Assembly (NCBI GenBank): GCA_002236755.2 | Contig: NBZP02000033.1 | Span: 2,046,262 to 2,110,261, forward strand | Direction of reading: 5' to 3' | DNA length: 64,000 nucleotides | Source: Dothistroma septosporum | Lineage: Eukaryota; Ascomycota; Dothideomycetes; Mycosphaerellales; Mycosphaerellaceae | Shown: one piece after another, positions 1-10,774 of the stretch | How the letters are laid out: each line of letters begins with the position of its first letter | Numbering within the stretch: the stretch's first letter is position 1 | Translations under genes and position numbers: made by a program | The notes under the pieces: generated by a model | Databases searched by the model: none | What the model saw: the letters and a program-made list of their open reading frames with translations, nothing else | Told to the model about the DNA's origin: nothing

Positions 1-908
1 ATGAACGTTGGTAGTGCAGATGAGCCGAGGTGGAGGTGTTGAAGACTGGACGCGCAAAGTCGAAGCACAGAGTCCACAAAGTCTGCCAACTCATACGGGT
101 CGACAGCCTCGTTGCCAACACTGCGAGCTAAAGGCGTGCAGATGTTGAGATGGAGCGAACGGAGTGGCCACGGCGGCCCGGTCAATACGAAAGGCGTCTG
201 TATTGGCACACGCGACAGTTTCAAGCGCTTGATAGGAGTGATCCTGAGCATTGAGAAGAATCCGGGCGTGACGCCGTACCGATCATGCCAGGCCAGGCTC
301 TCTATGTTCGGCATTGCTGTGGCGATGGCAATGAGAAGTCGATCTCGATAGGCGGTGTAGACGTTGTCTGCTTGCCGCTCAAGCACTTCCCGTTCTTCGT
401 GGCTGATAGGTTCGGGAGACTCTCCCCAGATTGATTGGTACAGTTCCTGGTGGTAGACCCGTACCCAGCTTGGGCTGGAAGCGACCTTCACATGTCTGAT
501 GCAGGCCGAGATAGTCGACTCCCTGACAGTGGTGGTGTCGCTGTTGGGAGCGGAACGACTCGCACGTCTCCGCTCTGCGACTTCATGCAAAAGGTGATCA
601 AGAAGACAGCGACTGTTGGGAGAGTAGTTAAAGAGTATCTCGCAAAACTGCCTTGTGCGAGCGAGCTGCCTACACTCTATGTTGACCAAAGCCAGACTTG
701 CGAGGGTAGATTGATCGTTAGCGAGCATCTCTACAATGTCAGCGAGCAGCTCAGTGGGCAGCTGTAGCAGGCGGCTTGCAGGGTCGCGCTGGCGTTGCAT
801 TGTTCGATCAAGCAACAAAACATTTCTCTGACCTGGAGACTTCCCGAATTCGTCTCTTCCGTTGCCGCTGAGCACGCCCATCATGAGATCAGAAATGTCG
901 CCGTCCAT
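1..908 (-). CDS. F-box-like protein, partial (C-terminus beyond the left edge)
   Basis: The reverse frame is open from an ATG at 908 to the window edge, giving about 302 residues. An in-frame TAA at 927-929 upstream supports this start. Around residues 50-65 it reads LLQLPTELLADIVEML, and then an Ala/Leu-rich helix with LASLALVN. That is the pattern of fungal F-box-like proteins, which recruit substrates to SCF ubiquitin ligases. The rest contains leucine-rich stretches (IKRLKLSRV, LRSLHLNI, LQHLHLG) with LRR-like spacing. The substrate cannot be told from sequence. It is divergently arranged with RPL32 across a 500-bp gap. The family expands freely in ascomycetes, so a housekeeping role should not be assumed. 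The fold is clear from the motif, but the full length is unknown. Confidence 0.7.
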   Translation of the reverse strand, partial: MDGDISDLMMGVLSGNGRDEFGKSPGQRNVLLLDRTMQRQRDPASRLLQLPTELLADIVEMLANDQSTLASLALVNIECRQLARTRQFCEILFNYSPNSRCLLDHLLHEVAERRRASRSAPNSDTTTVRESTISACIRHVKVASSPSWVRVYHQELYQSIWGESPEPISHEEREVLERQADNVYTAYRDRLLIAIATAMPNIESLAWHDRYGVTPGFFSMLRITPIKRLKLSRVPIQTPFVLTGPPWPLRSLHLNICTPLARSVGNEAVDPYELADFVDSVLRLCASSLQHLHLGSSALPTF

Positions 909-1409
909 GGCGGTCGAGATCCTACGTTATGTGGTTGTGTGGACGTGAATGATTCGCAGAACATGAAGTCTGCAGACTGCGCAAGACAACACTGTTTGTC
1001 CTGCAAGACGTAGCACAGCTAGCTCGACCCGTGAAAGAGCGCCATATAGGAGAACTGCAGGGAAACGTATTGTGAGATTCCGTTTACTCATCGATGAGCT
1101 GAGCGGGCCTGTGACTGCTCTTGACTGTTCGTATCGCACGCGAGGACGAACACTGCGGACAGGATATTGCTGCACGAAATGGAAGTGCTCGAAGGGAAAT
1201 CGAGTCGGCATGACTAAGCATCTTGGCACACGAAAGCTTCCGGGTGCCAAGATGCACTTCGAAAATGACGGAAGTTGCGATCAACCGACCGACTTCAGCT
1301 TCGACGACAGGAACTTTCGGCGATACTAACACCATACAGCAGTCACGGTACGGAAGGGTTCCTCGACATCGAAATATCTGGACCACGTATACTGATCCCA
1401 ATTGTGAAG
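909..1409. promoter_or_regulatory. Divergent intergenic region, F-box gene / RPL32
   Basis: About 500 bp separate the two start codons. No coding frame here is supported. The only structure seen is the palindrome at 1218-1255. The 5' leader of RPL32 probably lies in the right half. Confidence 0.5.
1218..1255. repeat. 38-bp near-perfect palindrome upstream of RPL32
   Basis: The arms GCATCTTGGCAC (1218-1229) and GTGCCAAGATGC (1244-1255) are exact reverse complements. The symmetry continues inward to AAGCTT at the centre (1234-1239). By hand count 17 of 19 symmetric pairs match. It lies about 155 bp upstream of the RPL32 ATG. It could be a site for a dimeric protein or a cruciform, or a chance or mobile palindrome. 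The function is unknown. Confidence 0.8.
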
Positions 1410-1990
1410 ATGGTCACCGCAAAGTCACACGTCCCGATCGTGAAGAAGCGCACTGCGCGCTTCAACCGCCACCAGTCCGACCGCTTCATGCGAGTCGACC
1501 CATCATGGAGAAAGCCAAAGGGTATCGACAACCGTGTTCGCAGACGCTTCAGCGGTCAGGCTGCTATGCCAAAGGTGCGTGCGAATGAGGGTTGGGCCGA
1601 GGGGGAGTATGCGGATGAGAATTGAAGATGGATTAGAAAGAGATCATTAAGTGCTTGGAGACACACGGACACGATACTGACGGACATGATCAATGCAGAT
1701 CGGTTACGGTAGCAACAGGAAGACCCGCCACATGATGCCATCCGGCCACAAGGCCTTCCTCGTCAACAACACTCGCGACCTCGAGCTTCTCCTCATGCAC
1801 AACCGAACCTACGCCGCAGAGTGAGTACAAAGACAGACACAACACGCCGAGAGCTCGCAATACTGACGGCACGATTTTCAGGATCGCACACGCCGTGTCC
1901 TCGCGTAAGCGGATAGAGATTGTTGCACGTGCCAAGCAGCTTGGTGTCAAGGTTACCAACGGCAAGGCCAAGATCACCACCGAGTCGTAA
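1410..1990 (+). CDS. RPL32: 60S ribosomal protein L32 (eL32)
   Basis: Three exons, 1410-1574, 1699-1820 and 1882-1990, join to a 131-residue protein, the usual eL32 length. Both introns are GT-AG (gtgcgt...cag and gtgagt...cag). Family landmarks are VPIVKKRTARFNRHQ near the N-terminus, SWRKPKGIDNRVRRRF, then GYGSNRKTRHMMPSGHKAF after the first junction, and HNRTYAAE across the second. The protein is a structural component of the large cytosolic subunit. The ATG at 1410 starts MVTAKSHVP, as in other fungi. An upstream continuation of the frame is probably leader. It is convergent with MRT4, another large-subunit factor, 265 bp away. Splice sites were placed by hand. Confidence 0.95.
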
Positions 1991-2255
1991 ACGCATAATT
2001 CCACACGGAACTGGGATTCTTTACGCTAGATACGTGACAAGGCGATAGTTGAGGAGGCAGGAATGGGAAACGGCGTCTGACAGGTGCAATTTCGGGATTG
2101 CATTTGGTAGCTGGCCATAAATACTGTATGGGCCGGTTTTGTCTGCACGACAAACGCCATTAACGCCTTCGCTATAGTGCTGCAGTGAGAAAGTGCATAG
2201 CGCATGAAGTCGTGTGAAACCAGAGAGAAAACAGCATGAATCTTCCGACTTGACA

Positions 2256-2987
2256 TCAGCCCTCCTCCACGCCGCCTGCATCAGCTTGTGAGTCCACCTC
2301 TGCCACGTCCTGCGTCGCAGCACTCCAGTATGCCAGCATCTGCACCTTGAACTCCGCCATAGCCACTCCAAAGAGCTTCAGCAGCGCTGTCTGATGGCTG
2401 TTCATCTCCTTGCCTTCCTCACACACAACGTACTCCTGATCCAGCATGACTTTGCCCTTCTCTAGTCTTGTCGGCATACCCCACTTCCTGACAGTAACCT
2501 CTTGTGGATGCGGCAGTGGCACATCATCCTCAACTGACACCTCTCCAGCTCTGCTGTACACAATGCCCGCTGGCACTGTGAACGTCCTATCCGCGACCGT
2601 TCCAGCCCTCGCAAAATCCACCTCGACAAAACTCTCAAAGTACTCCAATATCTCACTCGGCGCCCTGTTTGTGCACAGCAATCCTACATTACCCTTCAGA
2701 TGCGGCGACAGCTTGTGCAGTCCTGGTGCGTGCTCGTCTTCTGGTGATGTGCCCAACGCCTTGGCCATTACTTTTGTCTTGCCGAAGAAGAGGCGCGAAT
2801 CGCTGAAGTGTTGGCGCACGTCTTTGAGGTAGTTATTGCGCATGTTTTCAACGGAGAAGGTGAAGATGTGGGCATATTCGTCGGCGGCGGCTTGGACTGC
2901 GGCGAAGAGAGTTGCTGACTTTTCTTTGGAGGCTTTCTTCTGGACGACGGAGGTGTGAACAACGCGGGCGCGTTTTGATTTGGGCAT
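2256..2987 (-). CDS. MRT4: Ribosome assembly factor MRT4
   Basis: A single exon encodes 243 residues. The N-terminus MPKSKRARVVHTSVVQKK is typical of Mrt4, the nucleolar paralogue of stalk protein P0. The L10/P0-like fold is seen in LFFGKTKVMAKALG (rRNA contact) and LKGNVGLLCTN. The second half carries the Mrt4-type insert with AGIVYSRAGEV and PTRLEKGKVML. Mrt4 occupies the P0 site on pre-60S particles and is exchanged for P0 in the cytoplasm. The length is close to yeast Mrt4, and the tail is short and acidic rather than the P-protein tail, which separates it from P0. The start is the only Met before the conserved basic N-terminus. Confidence 0.93.
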   Translation of the reverse strand: MPKSKRARVVHTSVVQKKASKEKSATLFAAVQAAADEYAHIFTFSVENMRNNYLKDVRQHFSDSRLFFGKTKVMAKALGTSPEDEHAPGLHKLSPHLKGNVGLLCTNRAPSEILEYFESFVEVDFARAGTVADRTFTVPAGIVYSRAGEVSVEDDVPLPHPQEVTVRKWGMPTRLEKGKVMLDQEYVVCEEGKEMNSHQTALLKLFGVAMAEFKVQMLAYWSAATQDVAEVDSQADAGGVEEG

Positions 2988-3741
2988 GGTGTCGGGTATA
3001 GTGCGAGTTAGTCTGGATAAGTGCGCTATCAGTCGCTGGACAGGAGGTGATATAAAATGTGTGTGTCGTGATCGAGTATGCCGAACGAAGCTCTATCGAT
3101 CCGGGATCCAAATTTCTTGAAGATAGCATTCGCGCTAGATCTAGTTCGTACACCCAAGAGCCTCAGGCACGCACATAGGGTAAGACATCCCTGTGTCACT
3201 TCACATTAGCAGTCTGACGACGATATTGCATCCTCGTACTCCACGTACATCCTCTTTCTCCGGCGATGCGTTGTGTTCGCTTCCCATTAGAACACGATTT
3301 CATTGGCATCATGCCATTAAAGCAGCCACAGACCATCGCTGCGATCGCCACTCCGGCCGCCCCGCAGGCAGCTCCTTTTGACGCGTACTGCCCTCTTGCC
3401 GTAGGTGCTCCCGCGGGCGTCATGTCTGCTCGCGCCTACACGAGCTACATGCATCTCCCCATTGTGAACACTGTCATCAGCCAACCCAGTTGACACGCGA
3501 GAGGCGACTGCTGCGCCAAAAGAGGCGCACCTGTCAAGCACCGGAATCTGGAGGGCCACATTGACTGAAGAATTGAGAACGGCGCTGGGCTGGCCGGCCG
3601 ACATCGTCAACTTCCGCTGTTTGACCATCACCGCCCATCGATTCTGGCGACGACAAGCAAATTTGTATATTCTTTCCGCCGCGGCACATCAGACTTGGAC
3701 TTGCGAGGACGACAATGTTTTGATCCGCGCCTCAACAAACA
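2988..3741. promoter_or_regulatory. Divergent intergenic region, MRT4 / BRE4-like gene
   Basis: About 750 bp between two divergent start codons. Short open frames on both strands show no family pattern. It presumably holds both promoters. No repeat or RNA gene was seen. Confidence 0.4.
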
Positions 3742-6700
3742 ATGTCGACTGCACAGCACCAGGACGACTGGGGCACCAATGGCGCTACCAACGGCCACGT
3801 ACAATTGCCGCCGCCGAGCCCTGTCCCGAGACAAGACACTGCGGAAAATGCAGCGAAACCACAGTCTGAAGCACAGAAAGCTTCGCTGTTGAACAAACTC
3901 AAGACGCTATGGTCCAAAACCGGAATCGACGGCAGAACATACATGTCCATGTTCAAAGGCGCACTGGCGCCGACAATCTCTTTGGCTCTCTACGTAAGTG
4001 TACCGGGTAGAAGGCATCGTTCGTTCGAGACATGCCTGCTACATCTCATGCCAGCGCTTGCTGTTGAGACGTTCCCAAGTGGTGTTCGAGTATGGCTAAC
4101 ATCCTTCTGATCGGGCAGCAATCAGACGCATTCGCCAATTACTACACCACTCTAGGGTATCTTGTGATCATTATGACGGTACTGCCTGTCGTGATAATGC
4201 CGAGGGCCAAGTTCCTGCAGACAATGCTAATCAACATTATTTTCGTCTGCTTGGGATGTGCAACCGCACTACTGGCCATGTTCTGTTCAGTCAAGGCCAG
4301 AATCAATAGCGTTGGCAACCTGGGCCCTGGGACTGGTGGAGCAGGAACATCTGGGACAGCAGCTAAAGGAGCAGCGACGGCTCAATACAACTCTTCTGGC
4401 TCTGCGGTGGCTGGACTCTGGCTCTTCATTTTGATCTATGTGATCAGCGTGATACGTGGAATACACCCTCAGTATACGATTCCGTGTATCATGTGGGCTG
4501 TGCTGGCCAACGTGGCGATGACATATTGCCCCCAATTCAGCCAAATGGCACAAGCTGAGGTGTTCATCCAGAAATTACTGATATCGTTCTTGACCGGCTT
4601 TGCTGTAGCCACAGGGGTCTCGTTGCTGGTGTTCCCTCTGACAAGTCGACAGATTGTCTTCAAAGAGATGGCTGGCTACCTATCAGGTATTCGTGGCGCG
4701 GTGCAAAGCAACCTCACTTACTTATATAGCTTGGAAGAGACTGACATGTTCGCCGCTCAAAGAACCAACACTGCCGGTGAAAAGCCTCCGCGGAGCAAGG
4801 AAGCACAGGATGTAAAGCAGAAAATGCAACGACTGGCGGGACTACATTCCAAACTGTCTACTGACCTTCCCTTTGCGAAGCGAGAAATCGCCTTGGGCAG
4901 GCTCGGTCCCGATGATCTGCAGGAATTATTCCGCTTGTTTCGACTGGTCATGATCCCAACAGCAGGGTTGTCAAGCATGTCAGACATTTTTGACCGCATC
5001 GCTGACGAGCAAGGATGGGACAAGTCAGTAGACTACTCGCATGCGACGTTAGCAGAAGCACGTAACGACGACGAGAAATTGCGCATCGAGGCCGTAAACG
5101 AGTGGCATGAGCTGATGAAGCTTCTTCGAGAGCCATTTGCCCGCATAACACAGACCATCGACGATGGGCTGTTGCATGTTCTGCTTACTCTGCAGCTGAT
5201 ACCGCGAGCCAAAGGCCCAACAAATGGTGCTGACGTCGAGGCAGATGGCACGGAGCCAAAGCCAGGTGACAAAGGATTCACGCCGATTTTCGATCAGCAA
5301 TCCCATTCCTTTCTTGAGAGCAAGAAAGTTATGCTGCGCGGATGGTGCCGTATCCATGGCATAGACCTTCCAGACAACTTCTTCGACAATCCCGATCAAG
5401 GCGACTTCGAAGCACCGGATTGGATGCAGGAAGGAATCCACTCAGTACCCCACCGCCGGTTACGAAAGCAGTTGTTCACGTGTCTGTACATCGAATTTCT
5501 GCTCTTGACCATTAGCAAGCGCCTACATCATCTCATGGTAGCCGCTGATCACTATCGAGACAGCGGAAAGCTAAGCAAGACGCGATTGATAGTGCCTGGG
5601 TATAAGCGACTACGGAAATGGCTGCTCAGCCTCTTCGTCGAGCGTGGGGATACGCATGGTGAGAATGACATGAACGCGAACGACCAGAACACCACCACCG
5701 TCTATCTTGGAGATGCCTATAACAAGAAGAAGGATCCGGAGCACTTACCTCCGCAGAACGCTTGGGAGCACTTTGGCAACCATCTTAGGAATATTGCACA
5801 CTTTTTGGCGTCGCCTGCGTCCGCGTTTGGCTTTCGTTGTGCTTGCGCCACCATGACAATCGCTGTGGTGAACTATCTCCACGACACGCAGACTTTTTTC
5901 ACTACACAACGACTATTTTGGTAAGGTCTCATAGTATATGGCCCTTGGGTTCGCCCTTCGAGCACAGCTAACATGATCAGGGCTCAAATTATGGTATCTA
6001 TTGCCATGTCTCCTTCAGCTGGCCAAAGTCTACGCGGATTCCTCTTCAGATTGTTCGGGACCTTCCTAGCCTTGATCGCTGCTTGGCTCGCGTACTATAT
6101 CGTGGCCGGCCACACTGCTGGTGTCATTGTATTGTTCTTCGTTGTCCTACACGGAGGCGTCTACATCCTGCTCAAGTACCCGCAGTACACTCCTATCGGC
6201 ATGATCAGTCAGGTTACTACGGGCTTGATCATTGGGTACGAGCTGCAGGTACAGAAGCTCGGCGTAGCAGTTGCCACATCCAACGGACAAGCTTACTACC
6301 CAATCTATGAGCTCGGTCCCATCAGACTAGCCACGGTCGCAGTTGGTCTGTTTGTCGCTTGGCTATGGACCATCTTCCCGTATCCGATCTCGGAGCACAA
6401 CCAAGTGCGCAAGAATCTCGGGTCTGCCCTCTATCTGTTGGCCAACTATTATTCGGTGACGCACGAGACTGTTCGTTTGCGCCTTCGTGGCGAGATGGGC
6501 GACATGGCTCTAAAGGATAGCCCCGGTCGAAGATTAGACGTACGTTTGTAGGATATACCTATCGCCTCGTGAGACATGCGCTTGCCCTGTCTCACGATGA
6601 CGTGCCGGTCACTTGTTCCTCAATGATCTTGGTAGACATACACTAACACGGGAGTAGAAAGCACGAAATAAGCTCTTCGGAAAAGCCAATCTCACGATAC

Positions 6701-7401
6701 AAGGCCTTCAATCGCAAAGTGCCTTCCTCAAGTTCGACATTCCTGTCGGAGGAAAGTTTCCGCGCGAGCAGTACCAGGCCATCGTCACACAACTGCAGTC
6801 GATCCTGGACTTCATGTCATTGATCAGCTTGGCCTCATATAGCTTCACAGAGCTACGCCTCGAAGGCGAGGAGCAGCACGGTCTCCATTGGCTATATAGC
6901 TTCGAGAAGCTAGCAGGCTCTGCGCAGTTCACATCAGAGCAAGTGACGACTCTGTTGTCTTTGATGTCTGCGTCAATCAACAGTGGCCAAGCTTTGCCGC
7001 CATATCTGAAAGTGCCTGAGCCGTGGTTGTTGGCGCGAAAGCTGGATGAGATGGACAAGGATCTCCTCAGCGTCCGACATATCGCAGAACCAGGCTATGC
7101 GAGCTTTGCCGTGGTACAAATTGGCACGCGATTCATACACGATGACCTGCGCAACCTGGTCGCACAAGTCAAGGAGCTGGTCGGCGAGCTTGTAAGTACT
7201 GAACAGCGGAAGGCGTCCCCCTCTGCAGACCCAATACCAGCTACAAAGACATTGCCATATGAATCGCGAGCGTAGCTAACAATCCTTCAGGACTTTTCGT
7301 ACCACATCGTCAGCACGCAAGATCCAGACCGCAACGAGTCTGAGGAGACCTTGGTTTACGCTAACACCAACAATGCGGATTCGCGGAGAAAGCAAGATTA
7401 A
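3742..7401 (+). CDS. BRE4-like / DUF2421 putative ER membrane transporter
   Basis: Five exons (3742-3993, 4119-5920, 5981-6539, 6658-7191, 7291-7401) encode 1085 residues. A disordered N-terminus is followed by a first membrane bundle (about residues 75-220, with LVIIMTVLPVVIMPRAKF and LWLFILIYVISVI). Next come a long cytosolic segment and a second bundle (from about 595, FGFRCACATMTIAVVNYL, on to GVIVLFFVVLHGGVYILL). The C-terminal soluble part is the DUF2421 region. This order matches the fungal putative ER transporter family with FUSC/aromatic acid exporter-like halves. Yeast BRE4, the named member, affects brefeldin A sensitivity. The substrate is unknown. Introns are GT-AG, and the three-residue tail after RRKQD ends in TAA. 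Confidence 0.85.
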
Positions 7402-7947
7402 TCACTCCGAGTCTCTCAAATTACCCATATCAGCCCCATATGATCTTAGACTCAGCAGTGCGCATGTCAAGCAGCAATGCTGTCTGAACGGTTTACGTCA
7501 CGAGCTGCAGCGTCTTCAACCGTCGGAACGCCATCTCAATCCTTCCTCTCGCTCGACCTCGGAGGATTCACGGTCCAACGCGTTAATCTTCCGTGGGCAA
7601 TCCACGATGGCAATGTGTTCCAGTTTGCACAGACGCTGTAAGAACATGCTGCCGTGCGGTCCACGTTCGGCTCCCTCTCTTCTTCCAGACGCGACCCGCT
7701 TTTACCCCGATCACTTCTCCTCGTCTAAGCTTCTTCAAGCGACGGCTAAGCGTGTGTCGCTGACAGCACAGCACGGCTACAGCTTCATGACGTCGCTCAA
7801 CGCTGCGATATTCAGCTGGCGCGGCAGGCATTGGCAAGAATATGGTGCACGTGTTGGCGCAATGTGCGTGCTTGACTTGAAGGCCTCATAAGCCGGTCGT
7901 GCCGCTCGGGAAGAGGAAGTCGAAGTCATACAGCATAAGCCTCCAAA
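7402..7947. other. Intergenic, no supported gene
   Basis: Holds the 3' end of the BRE4-like gene and the promoter of the lactonase gene. An open forward frame here lacks any recognisable motif and is judged spurious. Confidence 0.4.
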
Positions 7948-9407
7948 ATGGTTAACATCACATCCGTCGATCTTATGCGACTCGCGACGTCTTTCGACTA
8001 CGCACACAGCCTGCAAGCAATCACCAATGCCTCCACCGACCATGTCTCATTCATCTCTTACGATCCTTCCTTCATCAGCAACGTCGTTGGACTCAATGCT
8101 ACGCAAGAGCTGGTAGCACATCTTCCACACGATGCGTTCCACGAATCTGGAGTCTACAACATTGCCACAGGCAAGATCTATGCGGCAAGTAACTGGGCCG
8201 GCTCGCTCGACAACCCCGTCAATGTTACGACGATCGATCTTAAGAACAACCACAATATTGAATCTGTACGATATGCCAGACTTGCTGAGCCCAACGGCGG
8301 GACGGCATACTATCCTCCCGGCACCCCAGCCAACTCTTCTGAGGGACAGCAGATCGTATTCTGCGACGAAGGTGACCTCCAACGAGGGCCTTCTCAGCTG
8401 GTTGCAGTCGATCCGGCCAAGAACACGACCAAGGTGCTCTTGAACAACTTCCTCGGGCGCAACTTCTCGAGTATCAACGACGTAGAGCAGCACGACATCA
8501 CTGGTGATCTCTGGTTCACCGATGCGCGTTATGCTTACTGGCAATACTTTGGACCGGAACCATCGATCCGGCCGCAGGTGTACCGTTTCGAGCCAAAGAC
8601 GGGTGTAGTGCAAGCTGTTGCCGACGACTTTATCGCCCCCAATGGCATCGAGTTCTCGCCCGACCTGAAGCATGTCTACGTTACCGATACTGGCGTCCAT
8701 ACATTCCCGGGAAAGGATAACGCCACAGGACCAGCCAATATCTACCGTTTCGACTTAACGCCCGATGGCAAGCGATTGCAGAACCGTCAGGTGTTCGCTT
8801 ACAGTGATGAGGGCTTCCCAGATGGCATTCACACTGATACTCTTGGGAATGTGTACTCGGCGACGTCGGATGGCATCCATGTGTAGGATAGGACCAGCCT
8901 CCGATGCCTGTCAAATGCTAATAAATAGTTTCCAGCTGGAACCCTGCAGGCGTTCTGATTGGCAAGTTTGGGATCGGAAGTCCCGGCTCCAACAACTTTG
9001 TAAGTCTTGTTCAGTCGTCTTGTATTTGCCCTTGAGCGGGCATTGTCGTGTTGCGTGGCCGCAAATCTTAGCTGGAGCATCACACCGTCCGATGATGGTC
9101 CACCAAAGTGCGAGCTGTGATAACGTTGAAAGTTCAACCCCAAAAATGCTCTTCGAAACAGCCAAGCTCGACCGAATCCACAGCAAGCACCCCAACGGGC
9201 GTAGCCTCTACTTCAACGTGCTAATTCTTTGGTCGACAGATTTTCGTCCCAGGCGGTATGTACATCTTCAACGCCTGTAAGCTGTGGAAGATTACAATCA
9301 AGGCAGAGGTAAGACAGAACAAAGTGCATGGATGCATCGTGATCGAGCAAGTACTCTGACATTGCGTCCAGGGACGAAGCGTTAAGCGTGAATTCGGATT
9401 GCATTAG
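7948..9407 (+). CDS. SMP-30/gluconolactonase-like lactonohydrolase
   Basis: Four exons (7948-8882, 8936-8999, 9240-9308, 9372-9407) give 367 residues. The six-bladed propeller family is seen in INDVEQHDITGDLWFTDARY and in FIAPNGIEFSPDLKHVYVTD. These carry the Asn and Asp residues that hold the catalytic divalent metal. A third hallmark is FPDGIHTDTLGNVYSATSDG. Members hydrolyse lactones of sugars or related acids. Several fungal relatives are secreted, but no signal peptide is visible at this start, so a missed upstream exon is possible. The second intron (9000-9239) is long for this window but restores frame into FVPGGMYIFNACKLW. It is convergent with the DUF3237 gene. Confidence 0.8.
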
Positions 9408-9597
9408 AACTCCATCGCCACAGCCTTGTGAGACATGCGGTGTTCCACCAGAACATAGCCAAGGCCTTTATATAGCGCCCCAGAGCCGGAACCATGGCAT
9501 TGATCGCACGTGCGAGGCGCACGGCCAGCGTCGTGTTCTTCCTCGCTGCTCTAGCTTGGATACAGCCTACTAAACGACTGTATCGCCATGAGCTCAT

Positions 9598-10375
9598 TCA
9601 GTACGCAGTGGTTTCATTGACGAAAGTCGTATTGGTGTATTCACCCTCCATCTAATACCAAAGTCAGCCCAAACACTCCCCCCGACAGGATACATGCCCT
9701 TGTACATACGTGCCACACATCAATCTTCAGTGTGAAAGCTGTGTCATTGCCGGCGACACGCCCTAGGACTCCCACAGCTGCACGATGGCACGGTCAGCAC
9801 TGCTTCAAGTCACACGGTGCACCTCAACCTGAACTCACCAACGACATTGTTCAACCAGTAGTACCGCTTATCACCCGTCTCGATGTTTACCCTCAAATGC
9901 AAGCCTCCGGCAGGAATACTAGGTCCACTCGTCTGAAGCCAAAGATACGCGCCGTCGTCGGTCTGCAAGTTATACCTATAGCCATAACTGATCAGCGATC
10001 ATGCATACCATCAAAGAGCATCTGTGACACTCTGGCCTGCGACCATCACCCTCGTTCCTCCTATCCAGCAAACGTCACACACCTTGTATCCGCGCTAAAC
10101 AACCCCGTCTGCACATCTGTCACGCCCCAATCTGCTCCAAGATCCAAAATCTTGCCAGACAGTCTTGGCCCCGTGAAATTCCCACCAACAATCGGAATGG
10201 CTTTGCGGATACCGCGTGGGCCTTGCGTCTGGTACAGGCTCTCCAGACAGACCACGTAGGCTGTGTAGAGGTACACTAGTCCTGGTGGGTGGGGTGCAGA
10301 AGGGGTGGAGAGGGTGCTTTGACTGGAGCCCAAGGCGGCGAGAAGCGAGAATGCGAAGGCGGTGGAGAGGTGCAT
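9598..10375 (-). CDS. Secreted DUF3237 (UPF0311) family protein
   Basis: Four exons on the reverse strand (10375-10083, 9975-9839, 9777-9710, 9651-9598) encode 183 residues. The N-terminus MHLSTAFAFSLLAALGSSQS is a good signal peptide. An ATG at 10456 would extend it by 27 residues and is less likely. The family core reads GGNFTGPRLSGKILDLG, then WGVTD...FSADTR, then TDDGAYLWLQTSGPS across the first junction, and GDKRYYWLNN. DUF3237 proteins form a small barrel. Their biochemical role is not established. Several N-X-S/T sites fit secretion. All three introns are GT-AG. It faces the lactonase tail to tail with 190 bp between them. Confidence 0.82.
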
Positions 10376-10774
10376 CGTGAGAACCAGGAGAAAGACGGCG
10401 CGGGGGAATGGCAGAGGGAGGTGGAGGGCGTGGTGATAGGATCCGAGATATGTCATTCTACTGCGTAGTACTGCGGCGTGGTATGGGCCACGGAGTAATG
10501 TTCGGACCGAGCGAGTGTACGAAGTAGTCGTTCGGCAATGCAGATCGGTGCCTTGTAGTCAAAGCTGCAGCAAACTATAGCAGGGATTCTCCACGGCAGC
10601 TGCGACTTACTGGAAGCTGCGTTGGGCATAGGAGGTTGGAGGTCACGCTGAACGCTGACCGCTGAACGCTGACCCCTGTTTGGGCGTCTGAAACCCTTTC
10701 GTCGGCGGCGGGGGCGAACGCGAGGTCGAGCGGTTGCAATTGCCGGCAGCTGCGGACGGGGGTATGCTGACGGC
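10376..10774. other. Intergenic, DUF3237 promoter and VPS16 3' end
   Basis: No gene is supported. Around 10645-10675 a short direct repeat of CGCTGA-containing units (AACGCTGACCGCTG then AACGCTGACCC) is visible. Nothing else was recognised. Confidence 0.4.

Noticed and set aside
7373..7891. 172-codon forward frame after the BRE4-like gene
   Set aside because: It overlaps the BRE4-like stop in another frame and has no motif.
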